From Trichomonas vaginalis G3 (lineage: Eukaryota > Parabasalia > Trichomonadida > Trichomonadidae), in NCBI RefSeq assembly GCF_026262505.1, contig NC_067205.1:24585585-24649584 (forward strand): a stretch of 64,000 nucleotides of DNA, read 5' to 3'. Position 1 is the stretch's first letter. Each line of letters starts with the position of its first letter. The notes under the pieces are model-generated. The model ran no database searches, was not told where the DNA came from, and saw nothing but the letters and a program-made list of their open reading frames with translations. This document shows positions 46,781 through 58,044 of this stretch, piece after piece. Position numbers and translations under genes: made by a program.

Positions 46781-47959
46781 TTAATATTGATCTTGCTGTA
46801 TCTGATGCAGCAAATCATTTTTCTCATTTTCGATAAATGCTTCAACAGACTTCACATCTGGCCTTTTCATTTCATTTGTCTGGGCCGCGTTCTTCCTTGA
46901 AGCAATCTTCTTCAATGGAACAGGAGCTGCCTTCGGTTTAACTTTTGGAGTGATGACAACAGCTCTTGCAGACGATGCTTGGCCTTCTCCGACATCATCG
47001 GTGTTCCAGAGAAGTTCATATGACTCTTTCAGTGAGTTCATCGTACGAGCTGAGATCTGATTTAATTTCGCAATATCTCTAACGAGTTGGGACTGTTGTT
47101 TCTTCATTCTTGAGACCTCTTCTTGCTGTGCAGTAAGCCTTTCTTCAAGTTGCCTTGATTCCATTTGAAGATTTTCGTTTCTGGAGTGTTCTGATGTTAA
47201 TTCTGCTTGGAGTTGGGCAATTTCAGACTCTACTTTGTCTGCAGAGTCATTAAACCTTTTGAGAAGTTGGTCTATTGGTAATTGCTCTGCATTTTCATAT
47301 ATATCATGTAATAATTTCTCCATGTAAGGTTTATATCGATCAAGAGCTGTTCTTTCGCAATGAGAAAGAGCATCACGAGTTGCTTGTCTGAAACTTTCGA
47401 TCTTATCAAGGATTTGCTTATTCAGTTTCGAAAGTTCTTCCATAACTGGTAAAATTGAAGGAGTATTTGAACGTAGAATATTAGGTCTTGTAGGAACAAG
47501 TGTACGAGCAAGTTCATCTCTAAGATCTGCAAGCTCTTTTTGGAGCCGATCTTTTGTTGATACGCTATCAATAATTAATTGATTATATTCTTTTTGCATT
47601 TCTTGATATTGCGTCTGTAATTCTTTCTTTCGTTCTCTGAGTTGCTCATTTTTAGCTTTGAGGTTTTTAATTTCTTCGTTAATTTGATCTTGTGATAAAT
47701 TTTGAACGGGTGGAGGTATAAAATGGCCTTGTCTTGATGGCGAACTTCTTACTTTTTGCTCATTTTTAGGTATTTGTTGCTTTTGAAGTTCGGCTTCCTT
47801 TTCTTTAAGTAAATTTATTGATGGACGTTGCTGTGATTCTGTAGATTCTGCAGAAAAAATTCTGCGACCAAGTGCAAGAAGGTCATCTTTGTTGGATGCA
47901 TCTGTTAAATACTCAGAATACTTCTCAAGAAGTGCAGAAAAAGTGGAATCTTGAAACAT
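46781..47959 (-). CDS. Coiled-coil protein, 392 aa
   Basis: Residues 85-160 and 240-310 are long heptad-rich coiled coils (QINEEIKNLKAKNEQLRERK; LQAELTSEHSRNENLQMESR). Between them lies a proline-containing hinge (VPTRPNILRSNTPSILPVME) and a helical segment. The C-terminus is basic and proline-rich (ITPKVKPKAAPVPLKKIASR). No named family recognised; composition fits a cytoskeletal or centrosomal component, which is inference. Convergent with the TCTP gene, about 120 bp apart. No TCA-Y-W initiator was seen close to its ATG. Confidence 0.7.
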   Translation of the reverse strand: MFQDSTFSALLEKYSEYLTDASNKDDLLALGRRIFSAESTESQQRPSINLLKEKEAELQKQQIPKNEQKVRSSPSRQGHFIPPPVQNLSQDQINEEIKNLKAKNEQLRERKKELQTQYQEMQKEYNQLIIDSVSTKDRLQKELADLRDELARTLVPTRPNILRSNTPSILPVMEELSKLNKQILDKIESFRQATRDALSHCERTALDRYKPYMEKLLHDIYENAEQLPIDQLLKRFNDSADKVESEIAQLQAELTSEHSRNENLQMESRQLEERLTAQQEEVSRMKKQQSQLVRDIAKLNQISARTMNSLKESYELLWNTDDVGEGQASSARAVVITPKVKPKAAPVPLKKIASRKNAAQTNEMKRPDVKSVEAFIENEKNDLLHQIQQDQY

Positions 47960-48507
47960 TGTAATTTTTTATCAGGTTCAAAATTGAAAAACGTACATTG
48001 TATTATTTCAAATACCAATTATTTTATTCTCGTGGTCATTAATACAACACAACTGCTTTATATCAGAAACATTATCAATTAATTAACGGCAATACATATC
48101 AATTAATTCGATTATTTGAAATCAGCTCAATATATTAAGTAGCTAGCTAATATTTTTTGTCACTTGAGTACTATTTGTTAAAGAAACATAGTTAAAAGCA
48201 GTTCTAACATCTATTATCTGTTTTTTTTTTGTATTCAGTAAACCCATTTTCCTACGTAAAGTCTCCCTATCGTTTTTCTGCCTCAATATTGAGTGAATTT
48301 CTATCAAAAATTTGAATAAGAGACTTTACAAAAGAAAAGGAGTTTATTTGTCTTAATATCAATGTTGATATTAGAGTTAATAACAGTTTGTATGTTGTCA
48401 AATGATTTTAAAAATTGTATTTAAGTAGTTTTATTATAAAATGTCGCTTTTATTATTAATTAAATAATTATTTTGCTAAAATATAACCTATTTCAAAGGA
48501 ATCATTT
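47960..48507. other. Intergenic stretch
   Basis: About 550 bp without a recognised gene or repeat, holding the upstream region of the coiled-coil gene. Confidence 0.6.
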
Positions 48508-50730
48508 TTAATTCAATTCTAGCGCATGATCTTGACAGTTATTCCGACCATTGCCATTTATTCTGGAATATGCTCCATGTGAAATTAATGTTTTAACTAA
48601 TGCATGATGTTTCAACATTTTGCAATATTGAAGAGGAGTTTTACCATTATTATCTCTTGCATTTACATCTGCACCATATGAAATAGCTAATTTTGCCATT
48701 GAATCATCATCATCATATAATACTGCATGATGGAGAACTGTTCGTCCTTTAGGATCCTTCGAGTTTATATCTTCACCATATTTTAAAAGTAAACTTACAA
48801 AATCTTTAAAACCACGCATTGAAGCATAGAGGAGAGGAGACATTCCACTCTTCGAATATGTCCTAACATTTACCCCTTTTTTAATAAAAAATTCTCCTGT
48901 TTCTACACTATCGCATTTAGCAGCTTCATGAAGAACAGTCTCTTCATATATATTTTTTGCATTGATGTCTGCCCCATATTTAATAAGGAGTTCGACCATT
49001 TCTATACTATGTCGTCTTGCTGAAAAATGAATAGCAGAATACCCTTCTTGAGTTTTTGAATTGATATCCGCACCAGATTTAATAAGGAGCTCTGCTGTTT
49101 CTGTACTACTATTATTTGCGGCATAACAAATAGCATTTCTTCCATATTCTTCTTTTGCATTGATATCTACTCCTGACTTGATAAGGAGTTCTGCTGTATC
49201 TTTACTATTATATTCTGCAGCAATATGAAGAGCTGTTTCTTTATTTTTATTTGTAACATTGATATCTGCACCAAATTTAATAAGAATTTCTGCAGTTTCT
49301 TTACTATTATGCTCTGCGGCAACATGCAGAGCAGTGAAACCATATTTATCTTTTGCATTGATTTCTGCGCCAGATTTAATAAGGATCTCTGCACTTTCTA
49401 TACTATTATGTTCTGCAGCTACATGAAGAGCAGTGATACCATCTTTATACATCGTATTGATATCGGTATAATGTTTAATAAGAAATTCTAATACTTCTTG
49501 ATTATTGTATTTTGCAGCAATATGAATTAAAGATTTTTCGTCATTGCTTTTTGAATTTATATCAGCCCCAATCGATATAAGTATGTATGCGATCTTATTC
49601 ATTCTTCTTTCTAATGCAAAATATAGAATAGACTTTCCATTTCCATCTTTTGCATTGATATCAGCACCTTCAGAAATAAGAAATTCCGATGATTCTTCGA
49701 AGTAATTATTTAATGCATAATGGAGAGGAGTTAACAAATTGTTGTCTTTCGCATTGATTTTTCCCATGAAAAAGTCTCGTTTCGATGATAAAAACTCTAG
49801 GATATCAATGCAATTTGATTGAGCAGCAAAATGAAGAAGATTTCGGCCATCTCGATATTGCTTATTGTAATCGATTTCATTGTCTTTGGATTTCAAAATA
49901 TCAATTGACTGAGGAATAGAAGCACACCATGGGATAATCGAATTGACATCTTTGTTAGCTAGAATTTGAATAAATTTCAAATTTTGTGAAACAATTACAT
50001 TTGTAAAATCAAACGTGCTAAGATCAATTGACTCGTACCGTATAAGGTCTTCAATGAAGTCATTGTTATGTGATTCAATTGCATATTCAAGGCAAACATT
50101 GTCTGGATCTTTGTGTTTCAGACATTCTTTAATGATGTCAGTGTTATTTCCGATGAATGAATATTGAGGTGTATTTTGAGTTATTTCATGTTTAAAATTA
50201 CTGAGAAGATAAAAGAATATATTTGAAGAACCATAAAATGCACTCAAATCCAAAATTCTACTGATTCCAAAGTGTGGAGTTAAAAATAATTTATTTATAT
50301 CATTCAAATCATGAGATATTGAATAATATATAATTTTTTCGAGTTGATCGAACATAGTATAATAATGTAATGATTCTTCTAATGGAAATAGAGTGCAACA
50401 ACAAATAATTTTAGTAGCATTATCATCAAGTATTAATTTATCAGAGTTCCATATATCAGGAAAAAGAAGGTCAATTAATGATTTCTCGATTGAATGCATC
50501 ATGCAAAATTGGTTGAAAATTTTGATGTATAGATTGATAGATCGATAGTTGTATTTGATTGCATGAATTATGCTAACAATGATCTGACTAAATGGTACTT
50601 TGAAATTTTTAACTAAAACTGTGTTGATCATTTCAAGAATTTCTTCAAGAGAATCGCTTGGACTTATGTGGTAAAGCTTGTAATATGCTTTCATGAATTC
50701 TTCATTCTGTCCAATGACATTATCACTCAT
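48508..50730 (-). CDS. DUF3447/ankyrin-repeat protein
   Basis: 740 residues. The first 290 are the helical DUF3447-type region seen before ankyrin repeats in many trichomonad proteins (LEEILEMINTVLVKNFKVPF, CLEYAIESHNNDFIEDLIRY). Then come 13 ankyrin repeats, for example GITALHVAAEHNSIESAEIL and GRTVLHHAVLYDDDDSMAKL, each usually ending GADIN. Ankyrin stacks bind other proteins; no partner is evident. The frame is intact, unlike the relative at 10330-11400. An in-frame ATG 12 codons upstream exists, but MSDNVIGQNEEF with TTTTCATC close upstream looks the better start. Confidence 0.85.
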   Translation of the reverse strand: MSDNVIGQNEEFMKAYYKLYHISPSDSLEEILEMINTVLVKNFKVPFSQIIVSIIHAIKYNYRSINLYIKIFNQFCMMHSIEKSLIDLLFPDIWNSDKLILDDNATKIICCCTLFPLEESLHYYTMFDQLEKIIYYSISHDLNDINKLFLTPHFGISRILDLSAFYGSSNIFFYLLSNFKHEITQNTPQYSFIGNNTDIIKECLKHKDPDNVCLEYAIESHNNDFIEDLIRYESIDLSTFDFTNVIVSQNLKFIQILANKDVNSIIPWCASIPQSIDILKSKDNEIDYNKQYRDGRNLLHFAAQSNCIDILEFLSSKRDFFMGKINAKDNNLLTPLHYALNNYFEESSEFLISEGADINAKDGNGKSILYFALERRMNKIAYILISIGADINSKSNDEKSLIHIAAKYNNQEVLEFLIKHYTDINTMYKDGITALHVAAEHNSIESAEILIKSGAEINAKDKYGFTALHVAAEHNSKETAEILIKFGADINVTNKNKETALHIAAEYNSKDTAELLIKSGVDINAKEEYGRNAICYAANNSSTETAELLIKSGADINSKTQEGYSAIHFSARRHSIEMVELLIKYGADINAKNIYEETVLHEAAKCDSVETGEFFIKKGVNVRTYSKSGMSPLLYASMRGFKDFVSLLLKYGEDINSKDPKGRTVLHHAVLYDDDDSMAKLAISYGADVNARDNNGKTPLQYCKMLKHHALVKTLISHGAYSRINGNGRNNCQDHALELN

Positions 50731-50766
50731 TTGAGATGAAAACACTAAAAAAATTATTGAAAACAT

Positions 50767-51544
50767 TAACCAAAAAGTTGAAAATTGAAGGAAAACAATA
50801 GAAATACAATTGTTTTTCTAGATTAATTTATCTTGAACATGTATCACAATTGCAGAGAGTGAATTGAGATAATTTAATGAGCTATTTAATGGACAAATAG
50901 ACTTTCATAATGAAAAAATGACAAAAATAAGAAATAACAGTTTGTAAAGATAATTATCTTGTGCACAAATGAAAGCTATACAAGTTTCTATTGGAAAAAA
51001 AGTTGTAATTATGAAAACGATAAATCCCCAGAATTTCCATTTAAATTTTAAGTGTACTCTATATCTATATCTTTTATGGGGAGTAAAGCAGTCAGAAGAG
51101 GATAGTTATTCTAAGTTTAATGAATAATTACAACAATGAAAAGAGAATGATGGTAAAGAAAAATTGAATGGAGCAAAACGGTTTTTAATTTGGCTCATAA
51201 TATGAAAGTCATGAGTCAGATTGTGAGTGGAGCAAAATTTTTCTTGCAAATTTTGTAACGCTTACTATTTGATCTCATAACTTCTTAATTATGCAAAAAA
51301 TGATAATATAAAAGAAAAGACAGAGTACCATATTTTGCATGGAACAGAAAACAAAATAAAAGATTGACAAGGCAAAACACCTCTCCATCATGCAATGTTT
51401 AATGATAGTAAAGAAACAGGATAGATCCTTATATCGCATTGAGCAGATATATCTATAAAAGATAATATAAATTTCTCAAGAATTATTTAATAATTTTTGA
51501 TAAACAAAACAAATATATTTACTATAGAGCGCAACTATGACTAA
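50767..51544. other. Intergenic stretch
   Basis: About 780 bp, AT-rich, with nothing recognised. It holds the promoter side of the ankyrin gene and the 3' side of the intron-containing gene. Confidence 0.6.
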
Positions 51545-53497
51545 TTATCTGATCTCTCCGTTAGAGAGCTGACGTTCGAAAATTTGGTAATCTGAATTCG
51601 AGAAAATCAGTTTCCAATGATTTCCATCATCATTTTCATGCCTCATCTGATCACTTCTAAACGTTTTAAGCTCGAGAGAGTGAGTAACAAAAGGCAAAAC
51701 ATTGGAATCAGGTTTTTCAATGAGTTGGCTAATTTCCTTTGAGTATTTCTTCCAGTTGTAGCCACAGATATACATGTACATATCATTCATACGAAGAACT
51801 CTGTATCCACAGTAAATTAAAAGTAAATTTACGTCATCTTGCGGAATTAGAAACACAGAGTCAGAAGAAATGTTTGATTTAACAAAATTAACAACTTCTT
51901 CAACAGCATTGTTGTAAATTTGGTTTTTTGCTCTCATACTCTTTCGAATTCCAAGAATTGAGGATGTAACCATTGACAAATAGAATAAAATGGCAATGGC
52001 AAGGATAATACCTTTAGTCTCCTCGTTCTTGACCTTTTTGACCATTCTGTTCAACATTTTTGTGACAAATATCGAAGAAATTAAAGCCCAAGTTGGCATA
52101 AAGTACAAAGTTGTATGAACAGGATGGTCTGAGAACTTCATGAAGTTTCCAATCAACCATGTGATAGTAGAAGCGGCCAAAATCAATTTTTCAAAGAAAT
52201 TCGCTGGAATCCAAACAAAAAATGCGGCGAAAAGGGCAAAAAGACCAACATTAAGACCCCACATGGCAATGAATGGATAAAAGTAACCTTCATTGATGAA
52301 ATTTTCCCATAATTTTTCGAATTTCATTAATTTTTCATCATTTTCTCTTGGAATTAAGTTCATTAAAGGAATTAGAGCAATAGAAAAGAACGAAATGACA
52401 AAGAATATGATGGATCTGATATTATCAATCCGAATTCTCGATTTCGGGATAAGATTTGAAATAATATAAAAAATTGAGAATAAAAATACTGAAATGAAGG
52501 CAGGAAACTGCAAAGGTAGCAATAATCCAAGTAGTATACCCAAAGTTATCAATATCTTCTCATGAAACATCAAATTAAAAAGTAATATTAATATTGTTGC
52601 AGAAATCGGAATAACAAACTGCGAAGCTCTGTATTCCATGAGGTAGTGCATAACAGGATGGAACCACGCGCTATGCCCGTTATGCGCCATGTAGAAAACG
52701 TAATCAGCGTAGTAAACAGACCTCGAATTAAACCAAAACCAAGTAACCCAGCCATTCCCACTGACATTGAAGAAAAGGAAGGTGGAAAGTAGGGAGAGGA
52801 AGGTTGACTTGAGTAGTAGATTCGATAGAGTGTAGACAGAAAACATGGCTTCAGTAATTACGATGATTGATGGAATTATTAAGGAATTTTTAAGTGAAAA
52901 TCCACCTAATAAGAGCATGGATGAGTGGAATGATGATAGATAACTGTTTCTTTGATGGCTGCTGGCGTAAATAGGGTTTTGCAAGTTAATTAAATTTGGT
53001 CTTTTCTTATTTATGCCGTAAACAAATGAATTTATGAGAGATATTTCAATTTGAAGTCCTCTTACTACAAACTGTGTGTTAGTATTCGTATAATTTTGCT
53101 GCTTTTATGCAAAACAGCAATGAAAACGTACATTACAAAGATAATTCTTGCCTGGATAGTAGGAAATATAAACAATGAATGTAGAAGTGCATAAAAACGC
53201 TATAAAAATAGCAATTGTCGTGTAACTAATCTGATAAATTTGTTTAATAATTGAAATTTTTCGTCTGTTCATTAAAATAAATGAAATAGCACCTATAATA
53301 GCCAAATGAATGATCAAATGTAGAAGATTTATGCCTAAAACTATCGAGAAAATGAAAAATATAAATGAAGAAAGTAAAAAACCAAGAGGACCGGCTAAAA
53401 TAGTGCTTAAAGTCAGTCCATAATGGTCATGAAGTAAAAATGATGCAACTTCAAATCCGAACCACATTTGTGTTGGAACACAAATGCTCGAAATCAT
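51545..53497 (-). CDS. Multipass membrane protein with one intron (GT-C-like)
   Basis: Two minus-strand exons, 53497-53132 and 53071-51545, join in phase 0 to give a 630-aa protein. About ten hydrophobic helices fill residues 1-460, and a soluble C-terminal domain of about 150 residues follows. Charged/aromatic loops (WFWFNSRSVYYADYVFYMAH, then GHSAWFHPVMHYLMEYRASQ) between early helices recall GT-C fold glycosyltransferases that use lipid-linked sugars. I could not assign a named family. The start is the first ATG after a TCATA initiator at 53509-53513. Without splicing the gene would be read as two unrelated frames. Adjoins a sugar transporter gene on the same strand. Confidence 0.75.
53072..53131 (-). 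other. 60-nt spliceosomal intron
   Basis: Minus strand: 5' splice site AAT|GTACGT fits the trichomonad consensus GTAYGT. The 3' end TACTAACACACAG|TTT carries the fused branch-point/3' splice signal ACTAACACACAG of this lineage. Exon 1 ends on a codon boundary (N122) and exon 2 stays open from its first base (FVVRGLQIEISLINSF) into the long frame. The unspliced frame stops within the intron. Confidence 0.92.
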
Positions 53498-53508
53498 TGC
53501 ATCAAATT

Positions 53509-53513
53509 TATGA
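53509..53513 (-). promoter_or_regulatory. Initiator (TCATA) of the intron-containing gene
   Basis: TCATA on the minus strand, giving a 14-nt leader to the ATG at 53497. It decides against the longer open frame upstream, which has no ATG. Confidence 0.6.
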
Positions 53514-53702
53514 ACATAACAATATCTAAGAATATAACTTAAAACGAACACTTAGTACTCATAATTACAATATTCATACAGATTATTATCTCTTGGATCA
53601 AATAATTTTTCAATTCTAATTTTCGATACATTAAATAGGTTAATTTCTATTAAAATGCAACATTTATTACAATAGTATAACATACACAACATAAAAAAAC
53701 GC

Positions 53703-54929
53703 CTAGTTCATATCCAATTCAACATCTGATTCAGAATCTTCTTGAATCCAAACTAATTCGATTTTCTTTTCAACTTTTGGATCATATAAGTAGCTGAAAC
53801 CGAACACAGCAGCTAATAAACAAAAAGCTGCAAAGAAATAACAAGCATATCCAAGTCCCATTTTCTCTTTCGTCAAAGGGAACAGGAAACTAACAAAATA
53901 AGATCCCAGTTGGTTTGCGCTTGCAACACTTGATGCTGCAAATATTCTATCCTGTATTGCGAACATTTCTGGTGCAATGAACCAAGGTAAAGGACCTAAA
54001 GCAATACCAAAGAAGAAGAGATACATTGCAACATATAAAATAGGCAACCAACCTGTCATTGCATATTTTAATGTTGAAGAATAGAGATAAAGGATGATAC
54101 CGCACCCAAGAGAAGAACCACAGAAGAGAGCCATTCTTCCAAGTCTATCAATGATGAATCCGCAAATGATAACACCAACTAACTGAATAAACATTGTTAA
54201 AACATTGGCGTTTTCTGGCTTAAAATTAATTCCTGCGTTTTCTAAGTCATCTGATAAGTTTGTTAATATAGCACTGATGCCACTGAATTGTTGAAGAATC
54301 ATAACTGTAATACAAATGACAAGATTGGATACATTGGTATCTGTCCAAAATGATTCTTGTTTTTCGCTTCTTCTTGTTGATGTTTCTGGTATTAACCAGA
54401 TTAAACCGGCTGCAATTATTGAAACTCCTGCAGTAATAAAACAAAGAATTTGCCATTTGCAAAACATGCCTAAGAATTCCATCAATACAATTCCTATGAC
54501 AATACCAACTTGATGAAGATTACCAAAGAATCCTGTGTAGTTCAGAGAAGCGACATCAATGAGTAAAGTTGGGCATATGACACTGAATCCGCCATTCTCT
54601 ACACCAACAATGCCTCTAAGAAGTATTGCAAGCCAAAATTGATTCTCTTTTACGAAAATAAACAATAAATATGTAATAACGGCTGCAATGCAAAAGATTG
54701 AATAACATAAACGTCTTCCTATATATCTACATAGTAAAACTGGTAGGAATGGACTGAATATACCTACAATTGTCGTAATATTTGAAAACAAATTCAATGA
54801 TTTTTCTGAAACTTTCCAATTTGCTTGAAAATATTCGGAAATTGGTGTTGAAAAACCCATTGATATACCGAGGAGTGTTGAACCAAGTAAAACAATCAAG
54901 CCATGATAGATTTCCTTGGCGGCAACCAT
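53703..54929 (-). CDS. MFS sugar transporter (SLC2/GLUT family)
   Basis: 408 residues with about twelve transmembrane helices, expected to move hexoses across the plasma membrane. Family motifs visible are RYIGRRL after helix 2 and WLIPETSTRR after helix 6. The second half has LQQFSGISAI in helix 7, DRLGRM after helix 8 and GPLPWFIAPEMF in helix 10. The terminal loops are short, and the PETKG motif after helix 12 is replaced by a short acidic tail (EDSESDVELDMN). The start follows a TCATT initiator by 12 nt. Substrate and direction cannot be read from sequence. Confidence 0.9.
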   Translation of the reverse strand: MVAAKEIYHGLIVLLGSTLLGISMGFSTPISEYFQANWKVSEKSLNLFSNITTIVGIFSPFLPVLLCRYIGRRLCYSIFCIAAVITYLLFIFVKENQFWLAILLRGIVGVENGGFSVICPTLLIDVASLNYTGFFGNLHQVGIVIGIVLMEFLGMFCKWQILCFITAGVSIIAAGLIWLIPETSTRRSEKQESFWTDTNVSNLVICITVMILQQFSGISAILTNLSDDLENAGINFKPENANVLTMFIQLVGVIICGFIIDRLGRMALFCGSSLGCGIILYLYSSTLKYAMTGWLPILYVAMYLFFFGIALGPLPWFIAPEMFAIQDRIFAASSVASANQLGSYFVSFLFPLTKEKMGLGYACYFFAAFCLLAAVFGFSYLYDPKVEKKIELVWIQEDSESDVELDMN

Positions 54930-54941
54930 AATTTAATGGTA

Positions 54942-54946
54942 AATGA
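54942..54946 (-). promoter_or_regulatory. Initiator (TCATT) of the sugar transporter gene
   Basis: TCATT on the minus strand with the A as transcription start, giving a leader of about 15 nt. Confidence 0.6.
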
Positions 54947-56912
54947 GTATTTGTGAAGTACTCAAATCTTGAAATATTATTTTTGAATATTTCATTAGAA
55001 CATACTAAATATTGCTTTACACTTTTTATTAAATTGTTTTAATTTGAGTATTCCATTCAAATTTTGTCAGAAAGGCGCCTTTTCATTCAAACTTTTCGAT
55101 TTGAATATGATTCAATTTTATTACGCATGATAATAATATTACACATATAATTCTTATTTTAAATTCAAAGTTTTGGACGATCGTTAGCAATTTCTCTCTG
55201 AAAATTCGGTAGAATAAAAAAAGTGATACCAAAAATTAAAAATATCAAAATATACGAGTTGTGATTGCATATAGCACATATTCAAAAGAATTCTGCGATC
55301 TATTTCAAGATGAAAAATTCAAATTTTTCATTTGACAACAATGCATTTATTCTTTGAAATATGCATATAGACTATGTACCTATTATACTTTTGGTAGTTA
55401 TCTCAAAGGTACATTCACTATTTTTGACAAAATTTTAAATTTTCATGGGGTTGTAAATCTTATAATAACTAGATGAATAAGGAATGAATCCCAGTATAAT
55501 GTGCATCATTATATTAAACACTATATGTAAGGCTAATGATTCTATTAACACTTATGAAGATCTATAGTATTTGAGCAGATAAATTTGATAATTTCCAAAA
55601 CTCTTATATTTCAAAATTAAAGTGTGCGAATGCATTTAAATGAGAGCAAAAAGAGATTGATGCTGTTAAAACTAGGTGTTAATTTGCAATTATTTCGCAT
55701 CACAAGAACTACCCAGTAAATTCGGCTATCTTTCTTTGCAATTATTCTCCATTATACATATAATATAATGGTTAGGGTTTGAAGAAAAGTTACTAGAGAA
55801 TTATTGACTTTTGAAATAATGCAGAATTTTACTTGAAGAAATCATTAATTTATGAGTTCCAAATTGCTAAGCATGACGAAGGATCATTAAATTTGCTACA
55901 ATTAAATACACTTATTGCAGAATTAAGATTTTTGAAATTAAAAGTTTGAAATATTGCCTTTTTGAATAAAAATTTAAATTTTATTATATAATCATGATAA
56001 TATCTTATAGAAATTAAAAGAAAATATTTTAAACCATTCAAATATTTTGAATGTCTTATCAATTTAAAATATTAAAAGATAGCTTGATTTTATCATCATT
56101 AGTTGTTATCAAAGTTTTCTTCTTTTGATGAACAACAGTAAATGATTTGTTAATTACTTGTCTTCCTTTTTCGCAGCAAAATCGAAAGTTATGATGATAA
56201 TCTTGCTGTCAATTTTGAAACTCTCTGATTTACAAGTAAGCATTCCTTTGGAAAAGCAGTCCTATTCTGTTTTCAAGATATTTTAAAGCCTCCATTTCAT
56301 ACAATGCGCAGATCTATTCGAAATTGCAAGAACTCTCAAGAAAAATGCAGCAGCAAAGAAGATTCCATAGTTTCTAGCATCAAAAATTTACAACCTTAAT
56401 ACAACAGTTAAAGAGAAGCTCGAAAAGAAAATATTTAACCATAAAGCTGGAAACCATTCGATATCTACTATTGGATCTAATAAAAAGTTAATTATAACAT
56501 ATTTAACATGCTATTTGTTGACTTTGTTCCATTATATTACCATATATATCTTTTTGAAATCTAAAACATTTTTACGATTTTAACCATGTGTTGTTGAAAC
56601 CATATATCAATCTTAGCTAAAGTATAGTTTATGAGTTTGTCACCATCTAACGTATGAATTTTCAAAAATGTCAAATATGTTCATTTTTTCTGTAGATTCA
56701 GCCATAATTTCACGTTGTTATACTATTCAACTATTATTTAATATTTTTATTGATTTAAATATATGATGAGATGCTTAGTTCTCCTGGAAATCGATTTTTA
56801 ATCGCAATTTTAACTTTCCAAAAAAATTCAAAAATAAAAATTCCTCTCAATTTTCTAAGTTTTATAACTCGCCAAATCTCTAGCCAAATTTTTTTTGGCC
56901 CGTATAAATATT
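54947..56912. other. 2-kb AT-rich intergenic region
   Basis: No intact gene. Sequence around 56090-56350 has a somewhat more balanced composition and may be an old decayed gene, but I could not identify it. Confidence 0.55.
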
Positions 56913-56920
56913 GTTAGGCA
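56913..56920. repeat. Left 8-bp target-site duplication of hAT-like element
   Basis: GTTAGGCA, repeated exactly at 58037-58044. Confidence 0.8.
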
Positions 56921-58036
56921 TAGGGTTGTTAGATTCCCGACGATAGGTGTCTTGGAAGATTTGCCTGGTGTCATCATAGTGTCTTTAAATCAAAAATTTT
57001 ATTTTGGAGTTAGTTTTATTGATTTTTCAATAAAAAACATTTCTAAAACAAGAAAATAAAACGATAAAATATTTATATTTTATATAAGGATCTTATATAT
57101 TTAAAATAAATATCATTTTATTTTTTTCATTGGTGTCTGTCAAACCATAATACACTATTCAAAAATTCAATGTGTCTTGCGGTTTCAAAAGACACCTTCA
57201 AATTGAACGATAGCACAGACACTATTGAATTTTACCCATTGTATTTAGTTTTTACCCTTTTTATTTTTAAGAATTAATGACTGAAACAGCCGTTTTGCTA
57301 TGACCTCAATCACTTTTATTTATTATTTTAAATATTATTTAATTTTATTATTTGAATAGGCCAACTTATATTTGAGAAGCTCAATTTGAGACCACTTAAT
57401 ACATTGAAATATCATAAATATTGAAATATTAAAAAGTGTATTTCAAAATATTGAAATTATAAAAATTTATAATACTGAAATTGAGACAAATTAATAAATT
57501 CAATGTGTTTTTTTTTGAAATAACTCTCAAATATTATTTTTTTGTTTATTTAATGATGAATAAATATGATTGCTTTAGTCAATCATAAAAACTAATTTAA
57601 GTTTAAAATAATGAAAGGATAATTTGATCGTTTTTTAAAATACAATTATTTTTGATGATTTGCAAGAATCTTTGAAAAGAATATAATATAGGTTCTATTT
57701 TTGTAAAATTTATCCAAATCATGTATTACATAAATTACGATTAAAACGATGAAAGAACCAAAAAGTGTGTTTTGTGTTTTGTTGTTGCGTGTTGGATGCG
57801 GGATCCTGTTATTTCCGAAATCGACAAAAAATTTGGAAATTTAATTTCCGAAATCGAAATTATATTAATGTTTTTAATATTCTTATATCAAAAGGATTAA
57901 AGTTCATTAAGAGAAAAACAATTCTTCTTCTTCAATCTATTGGCGCATTTATTTCTACACGCCAATAAGGAAGGGAAAATTATAAGACACCATGGTGTCT
58001 TCAAAACGCTAATTTTTAATATTTTTAACAACCCTA
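56921..58036. mobile_element. hAT-like non-autonomous DNA transposon (1116 bp)
   Basis: The element begins TAGGGTTGTTA and ends TAACAACCCTA, an 11-bp inverted repeat, and is flanked by exact 8-bp duplications. An 8-bp duplication with a YAGGG-type terminus is the hAT pattern. Subterminal regions have repeated GGTGTC/GACACC words, including the palindrome AGACACCATGGTGTCT near the right end, like transposase-binding repeats of hAT elements. No transposase is recognised inside. A 67-codon frame at 57765-57968 contains a repeated FRNR segment but no known domain. It therefore depends on a transposase supplied elsewhere, or is dead. Confidence 0.75.
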
Positions 58037-58044
58037 GTTAGGCA
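58037..58044. repeat. Right 8-bp target-site duplication of hAT-like element
   Basis: GTTAGGCA, matching 56913-56920. Confidence 0.8.

Noticed and set aside
52985-53551. A separate 148-aa gene beside a 479-aa gene
   Set aside because: The frames are exons of one gene; GTACGT and ACTAACACACAG define the intron, and the apparent starts are GTG and TTG codons.
54947-56912. Possible second mobile element in the 2-kb spacer
   Set aside because: Only short AT-rich words recur; no paired ends with matching flanks could be found.
57765-57968. 67-aa frame inside the hAT-like element as a transposase fragment
   Set aside because: No hAT dimerisation or catalytic motif could be recognised; the FRNR repetition reflects a DNA repeat.
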